In this document: positions 52,288 to 59,516 of the stretch, piece after piece
How the letters are laid out: every line of letters starts with the position of its first letter
Numbering within the stretch: the stretch's first letter is position 1
Source of the DNA: Cacconaster sp045642485
GTDB taxonomy: Bacteria > Bacteroidota > Bacteroidia > Bacteroidales > UBA932
Direction: 5' to 3'
Length of the DNA stretch: 64,000 nucleotides
NCBI GenBank assembly: GCA_045642485.1
Contig: JAZUIV010000017.1
Span: 124,001-188,000 of the forward strand
The notes under the pieces: generated by a model
The model's database searches: none
What the model saw: the letters and a program-made list of their open reading frames with translations, nothing else
Told to the model about the DNA's origin: nothing
Position numbers and translations under genes: made by a program

Positions 52288-53748
52288 CTACTGTTTCACC
52301 TCCAGTTTAATGAATTTCGTATTGGTCGAAGACGTCTTCGAGAAAGTGAAGAGAAACGAGACGGCTCCCGTTCCGGACACTTTGTTGATTATAATTCTGC
52401 CGTTTGCAATATCGGGTTGTGCAGTCAGGTTTCCTTCCTCCATTACGACAATGTCCCTGACCTTCGCCCCCGTCACCCTGTAGGACACAGTGTCGGCTTG
52501 CCCGTCCGGAATGGACAAGGTCCTTTCCGTCAGCGGGTAAGGGGACGATTCAAGAGTGACCGCATACTGCCTCATCAACCTGACGACGGTGCCCTCTCCG
52601 TTGTTTAGATAGAGGTCAAGGTAATCATCGTTGCAGGTTACGGAACGGAAAAGACTGTACTGCACAGAGTCGGCCGCAAAAGCCTCCCTTTCGGGCAGGG
52701 ACAGATCGTTGCCACCGGTGTCAAGCAGATAGTGCCCTTCATCACGATATTTCACATACCAGCAGTACCTGCCGTCTTTTCTTTCGATGCTTACCACCGG
52801 GACGTCATACAGAGTATCCAGGGCTGCTATCTTTTTCCCGTCCGCATCGGTAATCCATACGGGAGTCTGGTCGCCATATCTGCAAGTCCAGTAGAAGATG
52901 CCGTCGGATTCGTCCTTTTCAGCCACCACTATTGGAATGTCCGACTGGACCCAATCCTTTATCTCGAAACTTTTTCCGTTTGAAAGAGAGACCTTCACTC
53001 CCGTCTTTTTCCCGTCCGTCCTGATGTCTTCCATCGAGACTATATAAATCGCATCGTCAAAGATGGTCTCAAGTATCGCTCTCTGGGCCTTTATGCCGTC
53101 ATTGGCCTGAGATACCGCCGCAAGCAACTCCTTGTAAGCGTCATACTTGGGAACTTTGAGGACCGTGCCGTCTGACATATGAAAGAGGACGAAAAGGGAA
53201 TCGGACAAATCCACTTTCCTGAAGATGGTATCCGCATCCACCCCTTTTGCAGGACCCAGTTCAATCCAGGTCTTTCCATCAATGGTATATCTCCAGACAT
53301 CCTTTCTTACGGAAAGAAACGGGATTTCCCCGATGGCAAGAATCTTGTCGCCGTTTTCATCGAGCAGCCAGTCCGTCTGTCCGTCCACACCGTTGCGGAC
53401 AGTCCAGTACATCGAACCGTCAGTGTCCATCTTTGCGTTGAAATAGGGGGCCTTGCCGTCTTCCCCGTCATACACGGTAATCGGGGGTGCGGATTGGAAA
53501 GTGATTGTATATCCGATCACTGCATTGTCCTTCTTTATGCTGGACACACCCGTAATCAAGTCATTTTCCTGAATTGCTCGGATTATCCCGGAAAGAGAAG
53601 CCAGATTGCCGTTGAATCTGATGCACTGCTCCTCGAGACTGGTTGCCCTCTCCTTCAATTCATTCAGTTTTTCCTGAAGATCTCCGTTGCAGCCCACAGC
53701 CGACAGAAGCAGCAGAAAGGCCGTCACACCTGTAATTCTCAGTTTCAT
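52288..53748 (-). CDS. DUF4988-type lipoprotein, paralogue 1 of 3
   Basis: A 486-residue lipoprotein (signal to LLLLSAVGCN, lipobox Cys20), the first of three tandem relatives. Its units are: helix LNELKERATSLEEQCIRFNG, segment IGYTITFQSAPPITVYDGED, hairpin TDGSMYWTVRNGVDGQTDW; then helix ELLAAVSQANDGIKAQ, segment TGVKVSLSNGKSFEI, hairpin SDGIFYWTCRYGDQTPVW and DGRYCWYVKYRDEGHYL. Its ATG overlaps the stop of the acyltransferase gene by 4 bp, so the lipoprotein trio is probably read from that gene's promoter. Confidence 0.82.
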   Translation of the reverse strand: MKLRITGVTAFLLLLSAVGCNGDLQEKLNELKERATSLEEQCIRFNGNLASLSGIIRAIQENDLITGVSSIKKDNAVIGYTITFQSAPPITVYDGEDGKAPYFNAKMDTDGSMYWTVRNGVDGQTDWLLDENGDKILAIGEIPFLSVRKDVWRYTIDGKTWIELGPAKGVDADTIFRKVDLSDSLFVLFHMSDGTVLKVPKYDAYKELLAAVSQANDGIKAQRAILETIFDDAIYIVSMEDIRTDGKKTGVKVSLSNGKSFEIKDWVQSDIPIVVAEKDESDGIFYWTCRYGDQTPVWITDADGKKIAALDTLYDVPVVSIERKDGRYCWYVKYRDEGHYLLDTGGNDLSLPEREAFAADSVQYSLFRSVTCNDDYLDLYLNNGEGTVVRLMRQYAVTLESSPYPLTERTLSIPDGQADTVSYRVTGAKVRDIVVMEEGNLTAQPDIANGRIIINKVSGTGAVSFLFTFSKTSSTNTKFIKLEVKQ

Positions 53749-55052
53749 ATCCGTTTTGATTTCTTTTCCATTTTTTCACGCAATTCGCTGTACCATTCGC
53801 GAATTCTCCTCTTTCCAACCAATTTCCATAGCGAGACTGTCCTTCTGAACATCTCCGCGTAGCGGTACACCGCATATGGAGCAGGCCAGATGGTGGCTAT
53901 CCACAGAAGGCCGAGCCACCCGTTCACGCACAGCAGCACAGATGCTCCCAGGACAAAGCATACTGTCCATATGAGTTCCTGCATCAGGAACCTCGCCGAA
54001 TTGTGGAAAGCCGCATCGGCAAATTTCTTGGCGCACAAGTATTCCGCCAGGGAGAGAGGTATCGCCGCCGCAATGGCACATATCGCAATGTACGGCAGCA
54101 GAACCACCGAAAGCAGAGTATGGAGAACCGCCGAAAGCAGAGTGTGCCTGCACTCAAGAGAATGAAGGCTGATGCCGGCATCCTTCCTCGCCCGGGAAAA
54201 TCTGCGGGCTTCTTCCAGCAGAGATGATGCTTCCACAGGATTATTCTCCCTCAAATCCTTCACCGCGGCGGCCGCATCCATACCGGCACGGCTCCGCAAT
54301 GCGGGCCTGCATTCGGAGACCTTTCCGCCTGCAATCTTCACAAGTTCCCAGGAAGGTTCATATTCCTCGTCATCAGGAATATATATTATCTCTTTCCTGA
54401 TTCCCTCCCCTGTCAGAGAACGAATCAGGGACATATTTTCGAGCTGCGACCTGCCATTCCCCTCACGAAGGAGAGCCGAAACGTCAATGGGCGTTCCATA
54501 CCTTACGGTCAGAGTGGTGCAGGGACGGAAATAATCCCCGTACTCCAGTCCCAGGGGAACTATGTAAACCTTTTTTGAGGGGTATTTTTCGCAAAAGCCC
54601 ACCGCAACGCGCGCGATTCCCTTTCCGATGGGGAGAAGGCTGTGCATAGTGCGGTGAGTACCTTCCGGCAGGATGCAGAAAGGGACATCATTGCCGAGGA
54701 CTTCTATCGCTTTTTCTATGGTGTCCTCCGCCTTGACCATATTCCGAATACCGTCCCGACGCCTGTTGATGGGCATCATCTTGAGGAATTCGAAGATTTT
54801 CGCAAGCACGCCTCCGAAGATATCGGCACGGGCCACAAAAACAATCCTGCCTTTGAACGTGGCGAGAATTGCAAGGGGGTCCATAAGGGCATTGCTGTGG
54901 TTGGGAGCCAGAATCACTGCCCCGTCAGAAGGGATATTCTCCCGTCCCAGACACTCTATTTTCTTAAAGAACAACTTGACACACAGTGCCGTATAGGTAT
55001 GCAACAAGTCATACCGGAAGTCCTTTCCATATATTTTTTTCTCCCTTTCCAT
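53745..55052 (-). CDS. PlsC-like glycerol-phosphate/lyso-lipid acyltransferase
   Basis: A 435-residue membrane enzyme likely to acylate a lipid precursor. The PlsC signature is clear: HSNALMD (His-x4-Asp) near residue 60 and ILPEGTHR near 135. A helical extension follows, then hydrophobic segments at about 305-350 and 365-395, so it is longer than typical 240-residue PlsC. The acyl acceptor is not clear. The frame extends to 55070, but ATG 55052 gives the family start. It is divergent from the DUF6057 gene and is first in the operon with the DUF4988 lipoproteins; the functional link is unknown. Confidence 0.85.
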   Translation of the reverse strand: MEREKKIYGKDFRYDLLHTYTALCVKLFFKKIECLGRENIPSDGAVILAPNHSNALMDPLAILATFKGRIVFVARADIFGGVLAKIFEFLKMMPINRRRDGIRNMVKAEDTIEKAIEVLGNDVPFCILPEGTHRTMHSLLPIGKGIARVAVGFCEKYPSKKVYIVPLGLEYGDYFRPCTTLTVRYGTPIDVSALLREGNGRSQLENMSLIRSLTGEGIRKEIIYIPDDEEYEPSWELVKIAGGKVSECRPALRSRAGMDAAAAVKDLRENNPVEASSLLEEARRFSRARKDAGISLHSLECRHTLLSAVLHTLLSVVLLPYIAICAIAAAIPLSLAEYLCAKKFADAAFHNSARFLMQELIWTVCFVLGASVLLCVNGWLGLLWIATIWPAPYAVYRYAEMFRRTVSLWKLVGKRRIREWYSELREKMEKKSKRI

Positions 55053-55119
55053 TGTCCCGCAAGTTAGCAATTTTTCGGAAAAAGTTGATTGTTTCCCCGA
55101 TAATGGGTATCTTCACCAT

Positions 55120-56919
55120 ATGAAAAAAATGCCCCAGTACCGTAAACCCGAGCAAAAGGCGGAAACAGCGGCGGCTGTCATAGTGACTGTCACCGCTGCT
55201 CTGATTCTGATTGCGAAGATAGGGGTACTTAAAAAGGCTGCTGACCTGAGTATATTCTCGTTCGACCGGGGATTCGCCGCCGATTTCCTGAACAGGCCCG
55301 GAGGTCTTCTGGAATATGTCGGTACATTGATGACTCAGACAGGACATTTTCCCATTGCCGGCATACTCCTTATTCTTGCCCTTATGGTGGAGATATTCCT
55401 GTTCTGCCGCAGGATTGCTGGGAAAGGCCTTTCCGGATGGCTCCCAGCCCTGTGTATCCTGCTCTTCTGGACTGGAATGGACTATAACCTCCACACTATG
55501 AGGGCGCAGGGCTATGTCTTTTCCCAGATGCTCGGAGTTGCGGTGGCAAGCGCCCTTGCCTGCGGTTATGCCGTCAGCCGCAGACCATACCTGTACGGAG
55601 GCCTTGTTTTGATTGCCGGCTATCCCGTCATAGGGGGCTACGCGGTGGTTGCGGCTCTCTGTTGCGCCGCTCTCACCCTGAACCGTGACAATGCGGGGAA
55701 GATGAGACTCATTCTCCTGCTTCTGCTCGGTGCGGCGGCGGTTCCCCAACTCTACACCAGACTTCTCTACACCCATACGGACCCTTCTTTCACCTACCTT
55801 GCAGGTATGCCCTATTTCGATTTCAACGGAAACGGGAAACGATGGCTTCCGATTGCCACCTCCTGCATCATCCTGATTCTGATATGCGTGGCGGGAAAAT
55901 CCTTGCCAAGGTTGCGCTCGGGCGTTTTCAGCATCATTATCTCCGCCTTGATGGCAGGAGGTCTTGTCTTTCTTTCCTACCGCGACAAGAACTTCCACGC
56001 TGAAATCAGTATGGAACAGGCGATAGAAAAAAACGACTGGGACAGGGTCCTGAAGATTGCTCAAAATCTTGAGAGGCCCACCCGCATCGGCGTGATGTAC
56101 CGCAACATAGCCCTGCTCTATAAAGGAGAACTGCTGGAAAAGCTCTTCACCTTCTCCGACGATTACAGCCCGATTGCCACCAAAGCCCCCATTTCGATAA
56201 CTATGGTGAGCGCCCCCGTTTCGTTCTTCTACAACGGAATGCTTCAGTTTTCGGCTAGATGGGCGATGGAATGTACCCTTCTCTACCAGCCGGGGGTGCA
56301 GAGATACAAATATCTTGCGAAGGCTGCCCTTTTCAGCGGGACAGAAAAAAGGGAACTGGTCGAAAAATACCTCCGCCTGATTGTACAGAATGCCGGCCAG
56401 AAGAGATGGGTTGAAAAATACAGGAGTTACCTGGAATATCCGGGGTTGCTTGCACAGGACCCGGAATACAGGATGGCAAAGGCACTGAATGAATATACAG
56501 AGCCCAAGTTTATGAGCAGCACGGTCGTGGAGGACACGTTCCTTTGGCTGCTCCCGACTCTTGAGCCTATGCAGGGCCCTCTTCTGGATCTCTCCATCGG
56601 ATATACTCTCATAGCCAAGGACGCAGAATATTTCTGGCCGAAATATGACATTTGGGTGAAGGAAGGAAGGCCTCTGCCGAAAGCAATGGCGGAAGCCGCC
56701 CTTCTTTTTGCCTATATGGAGAGGAACGAGGCCCGTCTTGCCGACGTTCTGGACAGGATAGGCGGGGCTGGCAGTCCTGTCCTCAAGAGATTCAACGCAT
56801 TCAGCGAGGCTATGACCAAATCTTCGGGATCAAAGTCCTCTTTGGAATATTTCCGGAAGCGTTTCGGCGACACCTACTGGTATTATTGCTACTTCGTCAA
56901 AGACTTTGATATCAACTGA
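55120..56919 (+). CDS. DUF6057-like polytopic membrane protein
   Basis: A 599-residue protein. The first 300 residues hold about nine or ten hydrophobic segments (for example AAVIVTVTAALILIAKIG, IAGILLILALMVEIFLF, IATSCIILILICVAG). The rest is a soluble, TPR-like helical region (AIEKNDWDRVLKIAQNL, then repeating helices) ending FVKDFDIN. It resembles DUF6057 proteins of Bacteroidales, whose function is unknown to me. It is followed at 2 bp by the PD40 protein and then by a TlpA-like protein, an order suggesting a shared envelope role. Confidence 0.7.
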   Translation: MKKMPQYRKPEQKAETAAAVIVTVTAALILIAKIGVLKKAADLSIFSFDRGFAADFLNRPGGLLEYVGTLMTQTGHFPIAGILLILALMVEIFLFCRRIAGKGLSGWLPALCILLFWTGMDYNLHTMRAQGYVFSQMLGVAVASALACGYAVSRRPYLYGGLVLIAGYPVIGGYAVVAALCCAALTLNRDNAGKMRLILLLLLGAAAVPQLYTRLLYTHTDPSFTYLAGMPYFDFNGNGKRWLPIATSCIILILICVAGKSLPRLRSGVFSIIISALMAGGLVFLSYRDKNFHAEISMEQAIEKNDWDRVLKIAQNLERPTRIGVMYRNIALLYKGELLEKLFTFSDDYSPIATKAPISITMVSAPVSFFYNGMLQFSARWAMECTLLYQPGVQRYKYLAKAALFSGTEKRELVEKYLRLIVQNAGQKRWVEKYRSYLEYPGLLAQDPEYRMAKALNEYTEPKFMSSTVVEDTFLWLLPTLEPMQGPLLDLSIGYTLIAKDAEYFWPKYDIWVKEGRPLPKAMAEAALLFAYMERNEARLADVLDRIGGAGSPVLKRFNAFSEAMTKSSGSKSSLEYFRKRFGDTYWYYCYFVKDFDIN

Positions 56920-56921
56920 CA

Positions 56922-58412
56922 ATGAGAAAATTGCTGATATATATCCTTTTCCCGGTCCTGCTCCAGGCCGCTTTATCCTGTACGCCGGGCATCCCCCAAA
57001 GCGACCCCGCTGAAGAGGAGGCGGACATCTTCCCCGACTACAGGGGTACCACGATACCGCCGAACATCGCCCCCCTGAATTATATGGTCCGAAACGGTGC
57101 TGACAAGGTCATAACCTGCATCAGCGGGCCGGAGGGAAGTCAGATTGTACTCCAGGGGCAGAAGGTGAAAATCCCTCTGAAAAAATGGCGGGTTCTTCTG
57201 GAAAAGGCGAAGGGAGGGGATATCTCCTTCTCCACCTATGTTCGCAAGGACGGGCAGTGGCTCAGGTTGAATGATTTCACCTGTCACGTGGCCCCGGAGG
57301 AGATTGACGGGTGGATTACCTACCGGTTCCTCGCCCCCTCATACGAATTCCACTCATATCTCTCGATAGACCAGAGAGATGTCACCTCCTTCAAGAGCCG
57401 GGAACTGTATCACAACCGGTTCGAACACTCCCGCACAAAACAGCAGTGCATCAACTGCCACAGCTTCCAGAACTACCATACCGACCGCTGGCAGTTGCAC
57501 GTCAGGCTGGTGGAAACAGGGACCGTGATTGTAGATGGGGAGAAAGGGGAAAAAGTCGATTTGAAGACAGACCAGACCATTTCCGGAGGATTCTATCCCG
57601 CCTGGCACCCCACCGAAAACCTGATAGTCTATTCCAACAACTGGCTCCGTCAGTTCTTCTTTGCACGGAATTACAACAGAATCGAGCAGCAGGACAACGA
57701 CTCAGACCTGATAATGTATGACGTAGCCGCAAATGTGGTGACCCCCGTGGCCAAGGATTCGGTCCTGTTCGAGAACTACCCCGCCTGGGCCCCCGACGGC
57801 CGCACCCTCTATTATTCCTGTGCAAGCCAGCCCGAACTGAGGGAACTTTCCGACGTGGAATTGGGAGAGCACTTCGAGGAGTTCAAATATGACATACTCA
57901 AAAGGTCCTTCGACCCTTCTTCAAGACAATTCGGTCCTCCGCAGATGGTAATGAATGCCAAAGAAATGGACAAGAGCGCCCTTTTCCCCCGCATCTCACC
58001 TGACGGCAGACGTATGATGGTGGCTGTCGCAAGATTCGGCTCCTGCCACAACTATCACAGGGATTCGGACCTGTGGATGATGAATCTCGAAAACGGAAAA
58101 ATTGACAAACTCGAGCTACTCAACAGCGACGAATCGGACAGCTACCACAACTGGTCCTCCAATGGAAGATGGATTATCTTCACATCCCGCCGGATGGACG
58201 GGGTCCACACCAGAATTTTCATAAGTTATTTCGACGCTGAGGGCAAAGTGCACAAACCATTCGTACTTCCCCAGGAGGATCCCGAGCACTATATCAAGAC
58301 CTTCAAATCATACAGTGTACCCGAGCCCACGGTGGAACCTCTCCGACAGAACATCCGTCAGGTGAGACGCATCGTACGACAGGACGCAAGAAAAGCAACC
58401 TACTTGGAATGA
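56922..58412 (+). CDS. PD40/TolB-like lipoprotein with one CxxCH motif
   Basis: A 496-residue lipoprotein (MRKLLIYILFPVLLQAALSC, lipobox Cys20). A beta-rich N-terminal part precedes QQCINCHSF at about 174-182, with Cys176, Cys179 and His180: a c-type heme attachment motif. WD40-like PD40 repeats follow (FYPAWHPTENLIVYSNN, NYPAWAPDGRTLYYS, LFPRISPDGRRMMV, SYHNWSSNGRWIIFTSRR), typical of TolB-like propellers. If the heme is attached, this is a propeller-coupled cytochrome; if not, the motif may bind metal. The stop overlaps the next gene by 4 bp. Confidence 0.8.
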   Translation: MRKLLIYILFPVLLQAALSCTPGIPQSDPAEEEADIFPDYRGTTIPPNIAPLNYMVRNGADKVITCISGPEGSQIVLQGQKVKIPLKKWRVLLEKAKGGDISFSTYVRKDGQWLRLNDFTCHVAPEEIDGWITYRFLAPSYEFHSYLSIDQRDVTSFKSRELYHNRFEHSRTKQQCINCHSFQNYHTDRWQLHVRLVETGTVIVDGEKGEKVDLKTDQTISGGFYPAWHPTENLIVYSNNWLRQFFFARNYNRIEQQDNDSDLIMYDVAANVVTPVAKDSVLFENYPAWAPDGRTLYYSCASQPELRELSDVELGEHFEEFKYDILKRSFDPSSRQFGPPQMVMNAKEMDKSALFPRISPDGRRMMVAVARFGSCHNYHRDSDLWMMNLENGKIDKLELLNSDESDSYHNWSSNGRWIIFTSRRMDGVHTRIFISYFDAEGKVHKPFVLPQEDPEHYIKTFKSYSVPEPTVEPLRQNIRQVRRIVRQDARKATYLE

Positions 58413-59410
58413 GAAAATTATCCATCCTCTTACTGATTCTTTCCATCGCTGTCTCCTGCACCGGGGAAGGATATGTCATCAAAGGCGACATTCGCGACCT
58501 TGACGAAGGGACTATCAACCTTCTGGATGCCTCCGGCCACACCCTTGCAACCACTCAGGTCAAGGAGGGCAAGTTCACGTTCACAGGGACTACGGAGGCC
58601 CCCCAGCTGGTTTACATAAACAACGCTCTTGGCGTCAGATATCCGCTGGACCTCCCCATATTGCTGGAGAACAAGAAAATAAAAGTGAAAGGGGATGCGG
58701 CAAAGGGCTTCATCGAAATCACCGGGACCGCCGCGAACGAGAATATGGTCATCTACAAGCAGAAAAGGGACGCGCTCAATCCCAATGACAGGGAAGGCTT
58801 CACCGCTCTTGTCCGGGAGACCTTCGAGGCAAACTCGGACAACCTTCTCGGAGCTATGATGATCACGGATATGTACACCTACGTGAGCGACGAGGAGTTG
58901 GTGGAATGTTACAGGCGGCTGCCCGCGGAACTTTCCGGGAACAAGCTGATTTCCCATTATCACGACATTTCTCTCGCAAGGATGGAGACCGCTCCGGGAA
59001 AGAAATTCAAGGAACTCTGTATGGAGGACAAACAGGGTGCCCCCCGGAAACTTTCGGATGCCGTCGCCGAAAACAACTTCACACTCCTGCTTTTCTGGGC
59101 AAGCTGGTCATACGGGAACAAATCCGTACTTCCCGATATAGCCGCGCTTGCCCGCCGATATGCCGGTAAAGGGGTGAACCTGTTCGGAGTTTCTCTGGAC
59201 AGCAATGAAGATTCCTGGAAAAAAGCCGTTGAAGAATTCGGACTCGGAGGCATCCAGCTTCAGGGAGATTACAATGTGGTGAAAGGCTTTTCAGACCTTT
59301 ATGGAATTGACGGAATGCCGCGTCTTATTCTTGTGGATTCCGAAGGTATCATCAGGGCAAAAGGGTCGAACGCTTCCGAAATCGAACCCTTTTTGTCAAG
59401 TATTGATTAA
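58409..59410 (+). CDS. TlpA-like thioredoxin-fold lipoprotein lacking the active-site cysteines
   Basis: A 333-residue protein with a lipoprotein signal (MRKLSILLLILSIAVSC, Cys17). An N-terminal DUF4369-like beta domain (about 20-110: GYVIKGDIRDLDEGTINLLD) leads by a helical linker to a thioredoxin-fold domain from about 205. The active-site motif reads FWASWSYGNKS: Ser234-Tyr-Gly-Asn237 stand where CxxC should be, so it cannot do thiol-disulfide exchange in the usual way. The fold core continues normally (ARRYAGKGVNLFGVSLD, then YGIDGMPRLILVDSEG with the cis-Pro). It may be a binding module. The 4-bp overlap with the PD40 gene suggests a shared complex. Confidence 0.85.
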   Translation: MRKLSILLLILSIAVSCTGEGYVIKGDIRDLDEGTINLLDASGHTLATTQVKEGKFTFTGTTEAPQLVYINNALGVRYPLDLPILLENKKIKVKGDAAKGFIEITGTAANENMVIYKQKRDALNPNDREGFTALVRETFEANSDNLLGAMMITDMYTYVSDEELVECYRRLPAELSGNKLISHYHDISLARMETAPGKKFKELCMEDKQGAPRKLSDAVAENNFTLLLFWASWSYGNKSVLPDIAALARRYAGKGVNLFGVSLDSNEDSWKKAVEEFGLGGIQLQGDYNVVKGFSDLYGIDGMPRLILVDSEGIIRAKGSNASEIEPFLSSID

Positions 59411-59424
59411 TTTTCAATACTTTC

Positions 59425-59455
59425 TTTGCATTCTCGAAAATAAATCACTACCTTG
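59425..59455 (+). promoter_or_regulatory. Predicted promoter of the susC-like/susD-like genes
   Basis: TTTG at 59425-59428 and TACCTTG at 59449-59455 are 20 bp apart, a good though one-base-short match to the Bacteroidota consensus. The leader would be about 55 nt and AT-rich. Confidence 0.6.
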
Positions 59456-59516
59456 TGTAAAGTATTGAAAAAAATTGTAACCGATAAGATCATTTTACTA
59501 ACCAATCTTAACTTTT

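Noticed and set aside
55009..56064. 351-codon frame antisense to the DUF6057 gene
   Set aside because: The plus-strand frame has clear membrane segments; this is a shadow.
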